Shown here piece by piece: positions 35,165 through 43,315 of a stretch of DNA of 64,000 bases. The notes beneath the pieces were generated by a model, which was not told where the DNA came from, did not search any database, and was given only the letters and a program-made list of their open reading frames with translations. The translations under genes and the position numbers were made by a program. This DNA comes from Paracoccus contaminans (lineage in GTDB: Bacteria > Pseudomonadota > Alphaproteobacteria > Rhodobacterales > Rhodobacteraceae). The stretch spans positions 585,001 through 649,000 of the forward strand of contig NZ_CP020612.1 in assembly GCF_002105555.1 (NCBI RefSeq), read 5' to 3'. Position 1 is the stretch's first letter, and every line of letters begins with the position of its first letter.

Positions 35165-36544
35165 ATGGGCTTGGCCGACACCGCAGACGGTCTGATGCGC
35201 GGGCTGGGACTGGGCGATCCGGTGCTGAGGATCGGCGTCACCGGCCTGTCGCGCGCCGGCAAGACGGTGTTCATCACCTCGCTGGTGGCGAACCTGCTGG
35301 ACCGGGGCCGGATGCAGGCGCTGCGCGCTGCCGCCGACGGCACCATCCGCGCCGCCTGGCTGCAGCCCCAGCCCGACGACACCGTTCCGCGGTTCGAGTT
35401 CGAGCGCCATCTTGCCGCCCTGACCGGACCCGATCCGCACTGGCCCGAAGGCACGCGCCATGTCAGCGAGCTGCGCCTTTCGCTGCGCATCCAGCCGCGC
35501 GGGCTGCTGGCGGGGTGGCGGGGGGTGCAGAACCTGCATCTCGACATCGTGGATTACCCCGGCGAATGGCTGCTGGACCTGCGCCTGATGGATCGCAGCT
35601 TTGCCCAGTGGTCGGCCGAGGTGCTGGAGCGCATCGACGGCCGGCCGGGGGCAGAGGCGTTTCGCGCGGGGCTGGCCGCGCTCGACCCGCGCGCGCGCCT
35701 TGACGAACCGGCCGCCCAGGGGCTGCACCGGCTTTATGCGGCGCATCTGGCGCTGGCGCGGGATGCGGGCTTTTCCGACACCACGCCCGGACGGTTCCTG
35801 CTGCCGGGGGAAATGGAGGGCTCGCCCGCGCTGACCTTCGCGCCGCTTCCGGCCGAGCAGTCGTCCTCGGCGCTCTACCGCGAATTCGAACGGCGGTTCG
35901 ACGCCTACAAGACGCGCGTGGTGCGACCCTTCTTTCGCAACCACTTTGCCCGCATCGACCGGCAGGTGGTGCTGGTGGACGTGCTGGGCGCCATTCATGC
36001 AGGCCCGCAGGCGCTCCAGGACATCCGCCGCGCCATGGCCGACATCCTGTCGGCCTTCCGCCCCGGCCGGGCGGGGTGGCTGGCGCAGCTGCTGGGCACG
36101 CGGCGGGTAGAACGCATCCTGTTCGCCGCCACCAAGGCCGACCACCTGCACCACACCCAGCATCCGCGCCTCGCCGCCATCCTGACGGCGATGCTGCGCG
36201 AGGCGCGCGACCGCGCCGATTTCCAGGGCGCGCGGACCGAGGCCCTGGCGATCGCCGCGCTGCGCACCACGACCGAGGAAATCCTGCACCAGGACGGCCA
36301 TGACCTGCCGGCGGTGCGCGGCACGCTGATGGATGGGCGCGAGGCGGCCTTCTATCCGGGCGACCTGCCGGACAACCCCGCCGCGCTGCTGGCCCCGGCG
36401 GCCGAGGGGGCGACGCGCTGGCTGGACGGCGACTATGCCGCGATGAACTTCGCCCCCGCCCCCGCCACGCTGCGCCCCGGAGACGGGCCGCCCCATATCC
36501 GCATGGACCGCGCCGCCGAGTTCCTGATCGGGGATCGCATCTGA
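35165..36544 (+). CDS. ycjX: YcjX family P-loop protein
   Basis: A 459-residue protein of the YcjX family, with Walker A GVTGLSRAGKTVFITS and a VDYPGEWLLDLRLM G3-like segment. I take the start MGLADTADG, preceded by GGGAGAGAGAG, instead of an ATG eight codons upstream. YcjX proteins are stress-associated GTPase-like proteins in E. coli, and the family's precise role is unclear. It shares one base with the following gene (TGATG), so the two are coupled. In E. coli ycjX and ycjF are also neighbours. Confidence 0.93.
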   Translation: MGLADTADGLMRGLGLGDPVLRIGVTGLSRAGKTVFITSLVANLLDRGRMQALRAAADGTIRAAWLQPQPDDTVPRFEFERHLAALTGPDPHWPEGTRHVSELRLSLRIQPRGLLAGWRGVQNLHLDIVDYPGEWLLDLRLMDRSFAQWSAEVLERIDGRPGAEAFRAGLAALDPRARLDEPAAQGLHRLYAAHLALARDAGFSDTTPGRFLLPGEMEGSPALTFAPLPAEQSSSALYREFERRFDAYKTRVVRPFFRNHFARIDRQVVLVDVLGAIHAGPQALQDIRRAMADILSAFRPGRAGWLAQLLGTRRVERILFAATKADHLHHTQHPRLAAILTAMLREARDRADFQGARTEALAIAALRTTTEEILHQDGHDLPAVRGTLMDGREAAFYPGDLPDNPAALLAPAAEGATRWLDGDYAAMNFAPAPATLRPGDGPPHIRMDRAAEFLIGDRI

Positions 36545-37728
36545 TGGAAGGCACATCCCGCCGCCGCGGCCCGGTCCTGATCGAATACGCGCCATCCGCG
36601 CAGCAGGAGGGCACGCCCGATACCCTGCCCCCGCCATCCGACCCCGCCCAGCCCAGCCCCCATCCGGACAGTCAAGGCCAGGACAGGCGCGATCCGCCTG
36701 GCCGTGATCCCGGCCAGCCGCAGGGGGACGGGCGCGACGCACGCGCACCGCGCACCGCCATTCCGCGCCCTTCGCCCGCGGATGCACCCCCGATCGACGA
36801 CGGGCTGCCCTCGGCCCTGCCCCAGCCGCGGACTATGCAGCTGATGGCGCGCATCGCGGGCAAGGGGCCGTCGCGGGTGACGCGGTTCTTCCTCAACACG
36901 CTGGCAGCGCTGCTCACGTTCCTGCTGTCGATGGCGGCGCTGCGGTTCTTTGACAGCCTGATGGCGGCCTATCCGCTGCTCGGCTGGATCGGGATCGGGC
37001 TGTTCGGGCTGTTCACGATCGCCGCGCTGGCGGTGGGCGTGCGCGAATATGCGGCATGGGCACGCCTGGCCCGGATCGACCAGGTGCACCGGCAGGCGGG
37101 CGAGGCGCTGGCCAGGGGCGATCTGACGCTGGCGCGGGGGGCGGTGGACCGGCTGGACGCGCTGTATGCCCGCCGCCCCGAACTGGCCCGCGCGCGCCAG
37201 ACGGTCGCGCAGCGCCGGGGCGATGCCTTCGACGCGCTCAGCCTGCTGGCGCTGGCCGAAACGGAACTGCTCGCCCCGCTCGATCAGCAGGCGCGACGCG
37301 AGATCGAGGCGGCGGCCCGCACCGTCGCCGCCGCCACCGCGCTGATCCCGCTGGCGCTGGCCGACGTGATCGCGGCGCTGGCGGCCAATCTGCGGATGAT
37401 CCGGCGCATGGCTGAAATCTATGGCGGCCGCGCCGGCGCTGTCGGCGGCTGGCGCCTGGCGCGCACGGTGCTGGCCCATCTGGTGGCCACCGGGGCCGTG
37501 GCCGCGGGCGACGATCTCATCCACACCGTCGCGGGGGGCGGCCTTCTGGCAAAGCTCAGCCGCCGGTTCGGCGAAGGGGTGGTCAACGGCGCGCTGACCG
37601 CCCGCGTGGGCATCGCCGCGATGGAGGTCTGCCGCCCCCTGCCCTTCATCCACCAGCGCCGCCCGTCGGTCGGCAATCTGGTCAGCCGCGGGCTCAAGGG
37701 GCTGTTCGGCACGGACGAGCGTGGCTGA
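36544..37728 (+). CDS. YcjF/TIGR01620 family inner-membrane protein (DUF697)
   Basis: A protein of 394 residues. A long disordered N-terminus rich in Pro, Gly and Arg (about 1-110) is followed by two hydrophobic helices (NTLAALLTFLLSMAALRFF and LLGWIGIGLFGLFTIAALAVGV). The C-terminal part resembles DUF697 (ALIPLALADVIAALAANLRMIRRMAEIYGG). The gene follows ycjX with a TGATG overlap, matching the conserved ycjX-ycjF arrangement. Function is unknown in detail; a membrane partner of YcjX is a reasonable guess. Confidence 0.88.
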   Translation: MEGTSRRRGPVLIEYAPSAQQEGTPDTLPPPSDPAQPSPHPDSQGQDRRDPPGRDPGQPQGDGRDARAPRTAIPRPSPADAPPIDDGLPSALPQPRTMQLMARIAGKGPSRVTRFFLNTLAALLTFLLSMAALRFFDSLMAAYPLLGWIGIGLFGLFTIAALAVGVREYAAWARLARIDQVHRQAGEALARGDLTLARGAVDRLDALYARRPELARARQTVAQRRGDAFDALSLLALAETELLAPLDQQARREIEAAARTVAAATALIPLALADVIAALAANLRMIRRMAEIYGGRAGAVGGWRLARTVLAHLVATGAVAAGDDLIHTVAGGGLLAKLSRRFGEGVVNGALTARVGIAAMEVCRPLPFIHQRRPSVGNLVSRGLKGLFGTDERG

Positions 37729-37770
37729 GCGCCCCTTTCGCCGCCGCGCGCGACGGGGTAGCCTGCGCGC

Positions 37771-38394
37771 ATGACGCTGAACCTGCCCAATCTGCTGACC
37801 CTGCTGCGCCTTGTGGCCGCGCCCGGCGTGCCGCTGATGTTCCTGTATTTCAGCCGCCCCTTCGCCGATTTCGCGGCGCTGGCGCTGTTCATCATCGCCG
37901 CGGTCACCGACTGGTTCGACGGCCATCTGGCCCGCAGCTGGCAACAGGAAAGCCGCTTCGGCGCCGCCATGGACCCCATCGCCGACAAGGCGATGGTGGT
38001 CATCGCGCTGGTGGTCATCACCGGCTATTCGGGCATGAACCCCTGGCTGATCCTGCCCGCCACGGTGATCCTGTTCCGCGAGGTCTTCGTCAGCGGCCTG
38101 CGCGAATTCCTGGGCGCCGATGCCGCCACGCTCAAGGTCACGCGCATCGCCAAGTGGAAGACGACCGCCCAGATGATCGCCATCGCGATGATGTTCCTGG
38201 GAACGGGGCTGGACTTCTTCGAAAAGGGCCATGCGCCGCTGGTGGGCGAGGGCCGCCTGCCCTGGTCCGACAGCTGGTCGGACCTTGCGACGCAGATGGG
38301 GCTGCTGCTGATGTGGGTGGCGGCGGTCATGACGGCGATCACGGGCTGGGACTATTTCACCAAGGCCCGGCCCTGGCTGAGGGATGTGCGATGA
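37771..38394 (+). CDS. pgsA: CDP-diacylglycerol--glycerol-3-phosphate 3-phosphatidyltransferase
   Basis: Makes phosphatidylglycerol phosphate, the committed step to anionic phospholipids, in the inner membrane. It has 207 residues and several helices. The CDP-alcohol motif DG-x2-AR-x8-G-x3-D-x3-D is clear: DGHLAR, then G and MDPIADKA. LPNLLTLLRLVAAPGVPLMF is the standard first helix. It ends with an ATGA overlap onto moaD. In related genomes pgsA often follows uvrC; here it follows the YcjF-like gene. Confidence 0.95.
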   Translation: MTLNLPNLLTLLRLVAAPGVPLMFLYFSRPFADFAALALFIIAAVTDWFDGHLARSWQQESRFGAAMDPIADKAMVVIALVVITGYSGMNPWLILPATVILFREVFVSGLREFLGADAATLKVTRIAKWKTTAQMIAIAMMFLGTGLDFFEKGHAPLVGEGRLPWSDSWSDLATQMGLLLMWVAAVMTAITGWDYFTKARPWLRDVR

Positions 38395-38642
38395 CGCTCG
38401 ACGTGCTGTATTTCGCCTGGCTGCGCGAGCGGATCGGCGCCCCCCGCGAACGGATCGAGACCGCGGCCGCCACCGTGGCCGAGCTGGTGGCCGAACTGGT
38501 GCGCCGCGACGACCGCCACGCCGCCGCCCTGAGCGATCTGGATGCCGTGCGCGTGGCGGTGGACCAGCAGCTGGCCGGGCTGGACACCCCGCTTGCCGGC
38601 GCGCGCGAGATCGCCTTCTTTCCGCCGATGACGGGCGGCTGA
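38391..38642 (+). CDS. moaD: molybdopterin synthase small subunit MoaD
   Basis: The ubiquitin-like sulfur carrier of molybdopterin synthase, 83 residues. It ends FFPPMTGG, the double-glycine tail that becomes the thiocarboxylate. VLYFAWLRERIGAPRERIE opens the domain, and the VAVDQQLAGLDTPLAGAREIAFFPP end is typical of MoaD. It is coupled to pgsA upstream (ATGA) and to moaE downstream (TGATG). This gives the two subunits in balanced amounts. Confidence 0.94.
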   Translation: MTLDVLYFAWLRERIGAPRERIETAAATVAELVAELVRRDDRHAAALSDLDAVRVAVDQQLAGLDTPLAGAREIAFFPPMTGG

Positions 38643-39076
38643 TGCGGGTCGTGGTCCAGTCCGAACGCTTCGACGCCGGCGCCCTTCTGGACGGGTTCGG
38701 CGCAGGGGCGGGTGCCGTCGTCACCTTCACAGGCCTCGTGCGCGGCGACGGGGGCCTGGTCGCGCTCGACATCGAACACTATCCCGGCATGACCGAAAGG
38801 GCCCTGACAAGCCATGCGCAGGCGGCGATGGACCGCTTCGGCCTTGCCGATGTGCTGATCGTCCACCGCCACGGGCATCTGCCGGTGGGCGAGCCGATCA
38901 TGATGGTCGCCACGGCCGCCCGCCACCGCCGCGCCGCCTTTGACGCGGCCGATTTCCTGATGGACTGGCTGAAATCCCGCGCCCCCTTCTGGAAGCGCGA
39001 GATCGGCCGGGGCGGCCCCGGCGCATGGGTCGCCGCCAGGGCAGAGGACGAAACCGCGCTGGGCCGCTGGGGCTGA
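38642..39076 (+). CDS. moaE: molybdopterin synthase catalytic subunit MoaE
   Basis: Catalyses sulfur transfer from MoaD thiocarboxylate to precursor Z (cPMP) to make molybdopterin. It has 144 residues. GAVVTFTGLVRG, LDIEHYPGMTERAL, IVHRHGHLPVGEPIMMVATAA and APFWKREIG are all MoaE landmarks; the last contains the active-site lysine region. Its ATG shares a base with the moaD stop. A perfect hairpin sits in the convergent gap after it. Confidence 0.95.
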   Translation: MRVVVQSERFDAGALLDGFGAGAGAVVTFTGLVRGDGGLVALDIEHYPGMTERALTSHAQAAMDRFGLADVLIVHRHGHLPVGEPIMMVATAARHRRAAFDAADFLMDWLKSRAPFWKREIGRGGPGAWVAARAEDETALGRWG

Positions 39077-39081
39077 CAGGG

Positions 39082-39103
39082 CTTCTTTCTGGCCCAAATA
39101 CCC
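39082..39103 (+). repeat. partial copy E of the palindromic-repeat tail
   Basis: CTTCTTTCTGGCCCAAATACCC resembles the TTCTTCTG...AAATATCC tail of the full copies, with one tail base changed and no G-rich stem of the usual kind. It lies in the convergent gap between moaE and the Lrp gene. It may be a decayed copy, so I am less sure of it than of copies A to D. Confidence 0.45.
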
Positions 39104-39122
39104 ATGCAGCGGTGCCGCCAGA

Positions 39123-39141
39123 CCGCCCGGCGGCCGGGCGG
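39123..39141. terminator. bidirectional hairpin between moaE and the Lrp gene
   Basis: CCGCCCGG (39123-39130) pairs perfectly with CCGGGCGG (39134-39141) over a three-base loop. It lies between two converging stops, so it could serve both transcripts. No T tract follows on either side. Confidence 0.45.
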
Positions 39142-39150
39142 GACGCCGCA

Positions 39151-39582
39151 TCAGACGGCCCGGTCGAACTTGGTGGACAGATGCACCAGGCTTTCGGAGG
39201 ACCGCACCCCGGTCAGATTGCCGATCTGATCCAGCACCTCGTCCAGTTCGGTTGTCGAGGCACAGGCGATTTGCAGCAGCAGGTCCACCCGGCCGCTGGT
39301 GGAATGGACCCGCTCGACCGCCGGAATGGCCTTGAGCCGGCCCAAGATCGCCGGCTGCGCCCGCGCCTCGATGGTCAGAAGGCAGGTGGCGCGGATCCGC
39401 GTCAGCCGCGCGGCCTCGCCCAGGCGCAGCGTATAGCCGGCGATGACGCCCGATGTCTCCAGCCGCTCCAGCCGCGCCTGCACGGTCGAGCGCGCCAGCT
39501 TGATCCGCCGCGCCAGCACTGCGACCGACACGCGGGCATCCTGGCCCAGATGCGCCAGAATGGCGCGGTCCGTCTCATCCAT
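39151..39582 (-). CDS. AsnC/Lrp family transcriptional regulator
   Basis: A 143-residue regulator with an N-terminal winged helix (MDETDRAILAHLGQDARVSV, recognition helix near RIKLARSTVQARLERLE) and a C-terminal RAM domain. It is divergent from the ornithine decarboxylase-like gene across 147 bases, the usual position for an amino-acid-sensing local regulator. A strong AGGAGAGG ribosome site precedes the ATG. The ligand is unknown; a basic amino acid such as ornithine or lysine would fit the neighbour. Confidence 0.92.
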   Translation of the reverse strand: MDETDRAILAHLGQDARVSVAVLARRIKLARSTVQARLERLETSGVIAGYTLRLGEAARLTRIRATCLLTIEARAQPAILGRLKAIPAVERVHSTSGRVDLLLQIACASTTELDEVLDQIGNLTGVRSSESLVHLSTKFDRAV

Positions 39583-39597
39583 CTGAACCTCTCCTGC

Positions 39598-39645
39598 GAA
39601 ATGTCGGCGCTTTCCGGCGTTTTAACGGGACGGAAAGGATATTTC
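39598..39645. promoter_or_regulatory. nested inverted repeats in the Lrp/decarboxylase intergenic region
   Basis: CTTTCCG (39610-39616) and CGGAAAG (39631-39637) form a perfect inverted repeat with a 14-base spacer. GAAAT (39598-39602) and ATTTC (39641-39645) flank them as an outer pair. AT-rich bases lie in the middle. This symmetry suits an operator of the divergent Lrp-type regulator. Unproven. Confidence 0.45.
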
Positions 39646-39729
39646 ACCCTTTTCATCGCTGCATGTGCGCCCCATAGCGCGCATTCTGCGCCGCAGAGGC
39701 ATCCAGGCGAGCACGAGAAAGGACCGCGC

Positions 39730-40887
39730 ATGGGACTGAGCGAAGGCAACCAGGCCAAGACCGTCTGGGACAATCCGGCCGAGATCGTCCGCAGCCTCAG
39801 GCCGGAAAATCCCGTGCTGGTCTTTGCCCCGACCATCCTGCAGGACCGCGCGCGGCAGTTCATCGAGGGCTTTCCCGGCCTTGTGACCTATGCCGTCAAG
39901 TCCAACCCCGAAGAGGCCGTCATCAACAACCTCGTGGCCGCCGGCATCCGCGGCTTTGACGTGGCCTCGCCCTTCGAGATCGACCTGATCGGCCGCCTCG
40001 CGCCGATGGCGGCGCGCCATTATCACAACCCGGTCCGCTCGACCGCCGAGATCGCCCATGCCGTCGCGGCCGGCATCAAGGCATGGTCCGTGGACAGCCG
40101 CTCGGAGCTCGACAAGCTGTTCGCGCAGGTGCCGGCCGAAGACTGCGAGATCTCGCCCCGCTTCAAGCTGCCGGTGCTGGGCGCGGCCTATGATTTCGGC
40201 GCCAAGTTCGGCGCAACGCCCGACCGCGCGGCCGAACTGCTCGCTGCCGTGGCGGCGCGGGGCTATGTGCCGTCGCTGACCTTCCATCCGGGCACGCAAT
40301 GCGTCGATCCGGGCGCATGGGAACAGTATATCCGCACCGCGCGCGAAATCGCCGACAAGGCCGGCGTCATGCCGCGGCGGCTCAATGTCGGGGGCGGCTT
40401 TCCGTCCTGGCGCGTCCATGGGGTCGAGCCCGACCTGCCGGCCATTTTCGAGCGCATCGGCACGGTCACGGCCGAGGTGTTCGGCGAAAACGCGCCGCAA
40501 CTGGTCTGCGAGCCGGGGCGCGGCCTGTGCGGCGATGCCTTTGCGATCATCGCCCGCGTCAAGGCGCTGCGCGACGATGGGGCCGTGTTCCTGAACGACG
40601 GTGTCTATGGCGGGCTGACCGAATTGCCGATGATCGGCAATCTCGACCGCATCGACGTGCTGACCCCGCAGGGAGAGCGGCGGAGCGCCCCCGACGCAGG
40701 CCGCGTCGTCTTTGGCCCGACCTGCGATTCGGTGGACCGCCTGCCGGGCGAGCTGGCGCTGCCCGGCGACATCGCCGAGGGCGATTACCTCGTCATCAAT
40801 GGCGCCGGGGCCTATTCGGTCGTCACCAATACCCGCTTCAACGGCTTTGGGGAATTGCAGCAGCTGACCGCGATGAGCCTGGGCTGA
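39730..40887 (+). CDS. type III PLP-dependent decarboxylase (ornithine decarboxylase-like)
   Basis: A fold-type III (alanine-racemase fold) decarboxylase of 385 residues, in the eukaryotic-like ornithine/lysine/diaminopimelate group. The PLP lysine is in YAVKSNP (Lys57). The phosphate and substrate elements include LNVGGGFPSW and CEPGRGLCGDA. FGPTCDSVD carries the catalytic cysteine typical of ornithine-type enzymes, contributed by the partner subunit. Ornithine is the likeliest substrate and would give putrescine, but lysine or a mixed specificity cannot be excluded. AGAAAGGA precedes the ATG. The divergent Lrp-type gene probably controls it. Confidence 0.9.
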   Translation: MGLSEGNQAKTVWDNPAEIVRSLRPENPVLVFAPTILQDRARQFIEGFPGLVTYAVKSNPEEAVINNLVAAGIRGFDVASPFEIDLIGRLAPMAARHYHNPVRSTAEIAHAVAAGIKAWSVDSRSELDKLFAQVPAEDCEISPRFKLPVLGAAYDFGAKFGATPDRAAELLAAVAARGYVPSLTFHPGTQCVDPGAWEQYIRTAREIADKAGVMPRRLNVGGGFPSWRVHGVEPDLPAIFERIGTVTAEVFGENAPQLVCEPGRGLCGDAFAIIARVKALRDDGAVFLNDGVYGGLTELPMIGNLDRIDVLTPQGERRSAPDAGRVVFGPTCDSVDRLPGELALPGDIAEGDYLVINGAGAYSVVTNTRFNGFGELQQLTAMSLG

Positions 40888-40897
40888 CGGCTCAGGC

Positions 40898-41752
40898 TCA
40901 GGCCGCCGCGGCGCGGCTCGTCGCCCCCAGCGCGGCGCAGACCTCGGCCGTCAGTTCGGGGCGGTTCAGCGTATAGAAATGCAGCCGGTCCACCCCGCCC
41001 TCGGTCAGCCGGCGGCACAGCTCCACCGCCAGGTCGCGCGCCAGCGCCCGCTCGCCCGCGGCGCCGGCGCGGGCAAAGGCGTCCTCGGCCCATTGCGGCA
41101 CGCTGGTGCCGCAGCGGGCGGCGAAACGCTTGGTGCCGGCCCATGACTGGATGGGCAGGATGCCGGGGATGACCGGGGCGGCGATCCCGGCGGCTGCGCA
41201 GGCATCGCGGAAGCGGAAGAACGTCTCGACGTCAAAGAAGAACTGGGTGATGGCGCTGGACGCGCCGGCCTCGATCTTGCGTTTGAGAAAGGCCACGTCG
41301 GCGGCCGTGCCGGCGCTGTCGGGATGGGGTTCGGGATAGGCGCCGCAGCGGATGGTGAACCCGCCGCGGGCTGCGATGGCGCCGATCAGCTCGACCGAAC
41401 TGGCAAATCCGTCCGGACAGGCCGTCCAGGCCGCCGCGCCCTGCGGGGCATCCCCGCGCAGGGCCACGATCTCGCGCACCCCGGCGGCGGCATAATCGTC
41501 CACGATCTGCATCGTCTCGGCGCGCGTCGCCTCGACACAGGTCAGATGCGCCGCCACGTTCAGCCCGTAATGCGAGGCAAGGGCAGTCACCGCCTCATGC
41601 GTCAGCTGCCGCGTCGTGCCCCCTGCCCCATAGGTGACCGACACGAAATCGGGGCCAAGCGGCGCCAGCGCCCGCGCCGTTTCCCACAGCCTGAACGACT
41701 GATCGAGCGTCCGGGGGGGAAAGAATTCAAAGCTGACAGCAGGCACGGGCAT
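40898..41752 (-). CDS. metF: 5,10-methylenetetrahydrofolate reductase
   Basis: Reduces methylene-THF to methyl-THF with FAD, supplying the methyl group for methionine synthesis. It has 284 residues. The start MPVPAVSFEFFPP is preceded by AGAGGAATC; an ATG ten codons upstream adds nothing that matches. Conserved parts are SFEFFPPRT, SVTYGAGGTT, AAHLTCVEATRAE, IVALRGDAP and AITQFFFDVETF. It is divergent from metR across 84 bases that hold a candidate MetR site. Confidence 0.96.
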   Translation of the reverse strand: MPVPAVSFEFFPPRTLDQSFRLWETARALAPLGPDFVSVTYGAGGTTRQLTHEAVTALASHYGLNVAAHLTCVEATRAETMQIVDDYAAAGVREIVALRGDAPQGAAAWTACPDGFASSVELIGAIAARGGFTIRCGAYPEPHPDSAGTAADVAFLKRKIEAGASSAITQFFFDVETFFRFRDACAAAGIAAPVIPGILPIQSWAGTKRFAARCGTSVPQWAEDAFARAGAAGERALARDLAVELCRRLTEGGVDRLHFYTLNRPELTAEVCAALGATSRAAAA

Positions 41753-41793
41753 GACGATTCCTCTTTGACGCCCTTGTGCCATGGCCGGCGCCG

Positions 41794-41806
41794 TGAGACT
41801 AATTCA
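41794..41806. promoter_or_regulatory. candidate MetR binding site between metF and metR
   Basis: TGAGACTAATTCA differs by one base from the MetR consensus TGAA-N5-TTCA. It lies in the 84-base gap between two divergent genes, one of which encodes a MetR-like protein. From established work MetR controls metF and itself in several bacteria, so the placement is right. Confidence 0.6.
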
Positions 41807-41836
41807 TATTGTGCAACTTTATGATGACCGTCTTTC

Positions 41837-42769
41837 ATGCATCTTGAACTTCGCCACCTGCGCACGATCCGCGCCATCCACGATCATGGCGGGCTGGCGC
41901 GGGCGGCCGAGGTGCTGAACATCACCCAATCCGCCCTGTCCCATCAGGTCCGCGCGATGGAGGAGCAGGCCGGCACCGCGCTGTTCTTGCGCCCGGCCAA
42001 GCCGATGCGTCTTTCGCCCGCCGGGATGCGGCTGCTGACGCTGGCGCGTCAGGTGCTGCCGCTGGTCGAGGCGGCCGAGGCCGAGATGCGCGGCGTCACG
42101 CAGGGCCGCGTCGGGCGCATGCACATTGCGATGGAATGCCACGCCTGCTTCAACTGGCTGCTGCCGGCGCTGGACCGCTTTCGCCACCGCTGGCCGCAGG
42201 TGGATATCGACGTGCGCGCCGGGCTGGCCTTCACCGCGCTGCCCGCGCTGGTGCGGGGGGACGCGGATCTGGTGGTGTCCTCCGACCCAGAGGACCTGCC
42301 CGGCGTCACCTTCGAGCCGCTGTTCGACTATCACCCGCTGCTGGCGGTTCCGGCCAGCCATCCGCTGGCCGCCCGCCCCTTTGCCGAACCGGCCGACCTG
42401 GCGGGCGAGACGCTGATCACCTATCCGATGGACCGGGCGAGGCTCGACGTGTTCTCGCATTTCCTCGGGCCTGCCGGGGTCCGCCCCGCCGCTGTGCGCG
42501 AGATCGAGCTGACCGACGTGATCCTGCTGCTGGTCGCATCGGGCCGCGGTGTCGCGGTGCTGCCCGACTGGGTTCTGGCGCGCGAGGCGGGCAATCCCGA
42601 CCTGCGGACCCTGCGGCTGGGCCATGGCGGCGTCACGCGCCGCCTTTTCGCCGCCGTCCGCGACGAAGATCGCGCCCGCCCCTATGTGCAGGACATGCTG
42701 CGCCTGGCGCGGGAGAGCCGCTCGGCGGAACCCGCCCCCGCCCTGCAGGCGTTTGATCCTCATCCATGA
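41837..42769 (+). CDS. metR: LysR-family regulator, MetR type
   Basis: A 310-residue LysR-type regulator. The helix-turn-helix reads AAEVLNITQSALSHQVRAMEE. The effector domain includes MECHACFNWLLPALDRFR, a hallmark of MetR, in which homocysteine is the coinducer. It is divergent from metF. A plausible MetR site lies between them, so it likely activates methionine biosynthesis genes. Its stop is followed 14 bases later by the DUF4126 gene. Confidence 0.92.
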   Translation: MHLELRHLRTIRAIHDHGGLARAAEVLNITQSALSHQVRAMEEQAGTALFLRPAKPMRLSPAGMRLLTLARQVLPLVEAAEAEMRGVTQGRVGRMHIAMECHACFNWLLPALDRFRHRWPQVDIDVRAGLAFTALPALVRGDADLVVSSDPEDLPGVTFEPLFDYHPLLAVPASHPLAARPFAEPADLAGETLITYPMDRARLDVFSHFLGPAGVRPAAVREIELTDVILLLVASGRGVAVLPDWVLAREAGNPDLRTLRLGHGGVTRRLFAAVRDEDRARPYVQDMLRLARESRSAEPAPALQAFDPHP

Positions 42770-42782
42770 CGGAGTGTTCTTG

Positions 42783-43241
42783 ATGCTGGCTTCATTCCTG
42801 CTGGGCCTTGTCGGCGGCCAGCGTTCGATGACCCCGCTGGCCGCCGTGGCGCTGGCCGCGGCAAATGGCCGTCTGCCGCGGGGCCGTGCCGCGCCTGCCT
42901 TTCTGCGCACCGACGCCGCCGCCGGAGGCGCCCTGATGCTGGCACTGGCCGAGATGGCCGGGGACAAGATGAAGGGCGCGCCCGACCGGATCGTGCCCGC
43001 AGGGCTTGCCGCGCGGGCCGTCATGACCGGCTTCGCCGCCGGCTGCGCGGCCCCGCGGGGCCGGTTCTGGCAGGGCGCGGCGCTGGGGGGCGTGACCGCC
43101 GTCGCGGCCTCGTATCCCGGCTGGCGCGCCCGGATCGCGGCGATGAAACGCCATGGTCAGACCGATACGGGCCTGGTCGAGGATGCGCTGGTCATCGCCG
43201 GGGCCGCGGCGATCATGGGCGCGATCGGCCGCGCCGGGTGA
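42783..43241 (+). CDS. DUF4126 family membrane protein
   Basis: A 152-residue protein with helices near LASFLLGLVGGQRSMTPLAAVAL, RAVMTGFAAGCAA and the end LVIAGAAAIMGAIG. The GGQRSMTPL motif near the N-terminus is typical of DUF4126. Function is unknown. GACGGAG precedes the ATG. It is immediately downstream of metR, possibly in one transcript, but no link to methionine is evident. Confidence 0.8.
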   Translation: MLASFLLGLVGGQRSMTPLAAVALAAANGRLPRGRAAPAFLRTDAAAGGALMLALAEMAGDKMKGAPDRIVPAGLAARAVMTGFAAGCAAPRGRFWQGAALGGVTAVAASYPGWRARIAAMKRHGQTDTGLVEDALVIAGAAAIMGAIGRAG

Positions 43242-43315
43242 TGCCGCCCCCGCTTTCCTTTCGGCGGTGCGCGGCCTAAACGGTCCTGCCATCCCCAGCC
43301 CGCCAAGGAACGCCG

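Noticed and set aside
32421-35195. A 924-codon plus-strand ORF antisense to hrpB
   Set aside because: No motif, and hrpB on the other strand has all helicase motifs.
39583-42780. SAM or SAH riboswitch before metF or the decarboxylase
   Set aside because: The gaps are short (84 and 147 bases) and I could not find the paired elements of any known SAM-class riboswitch by eye.
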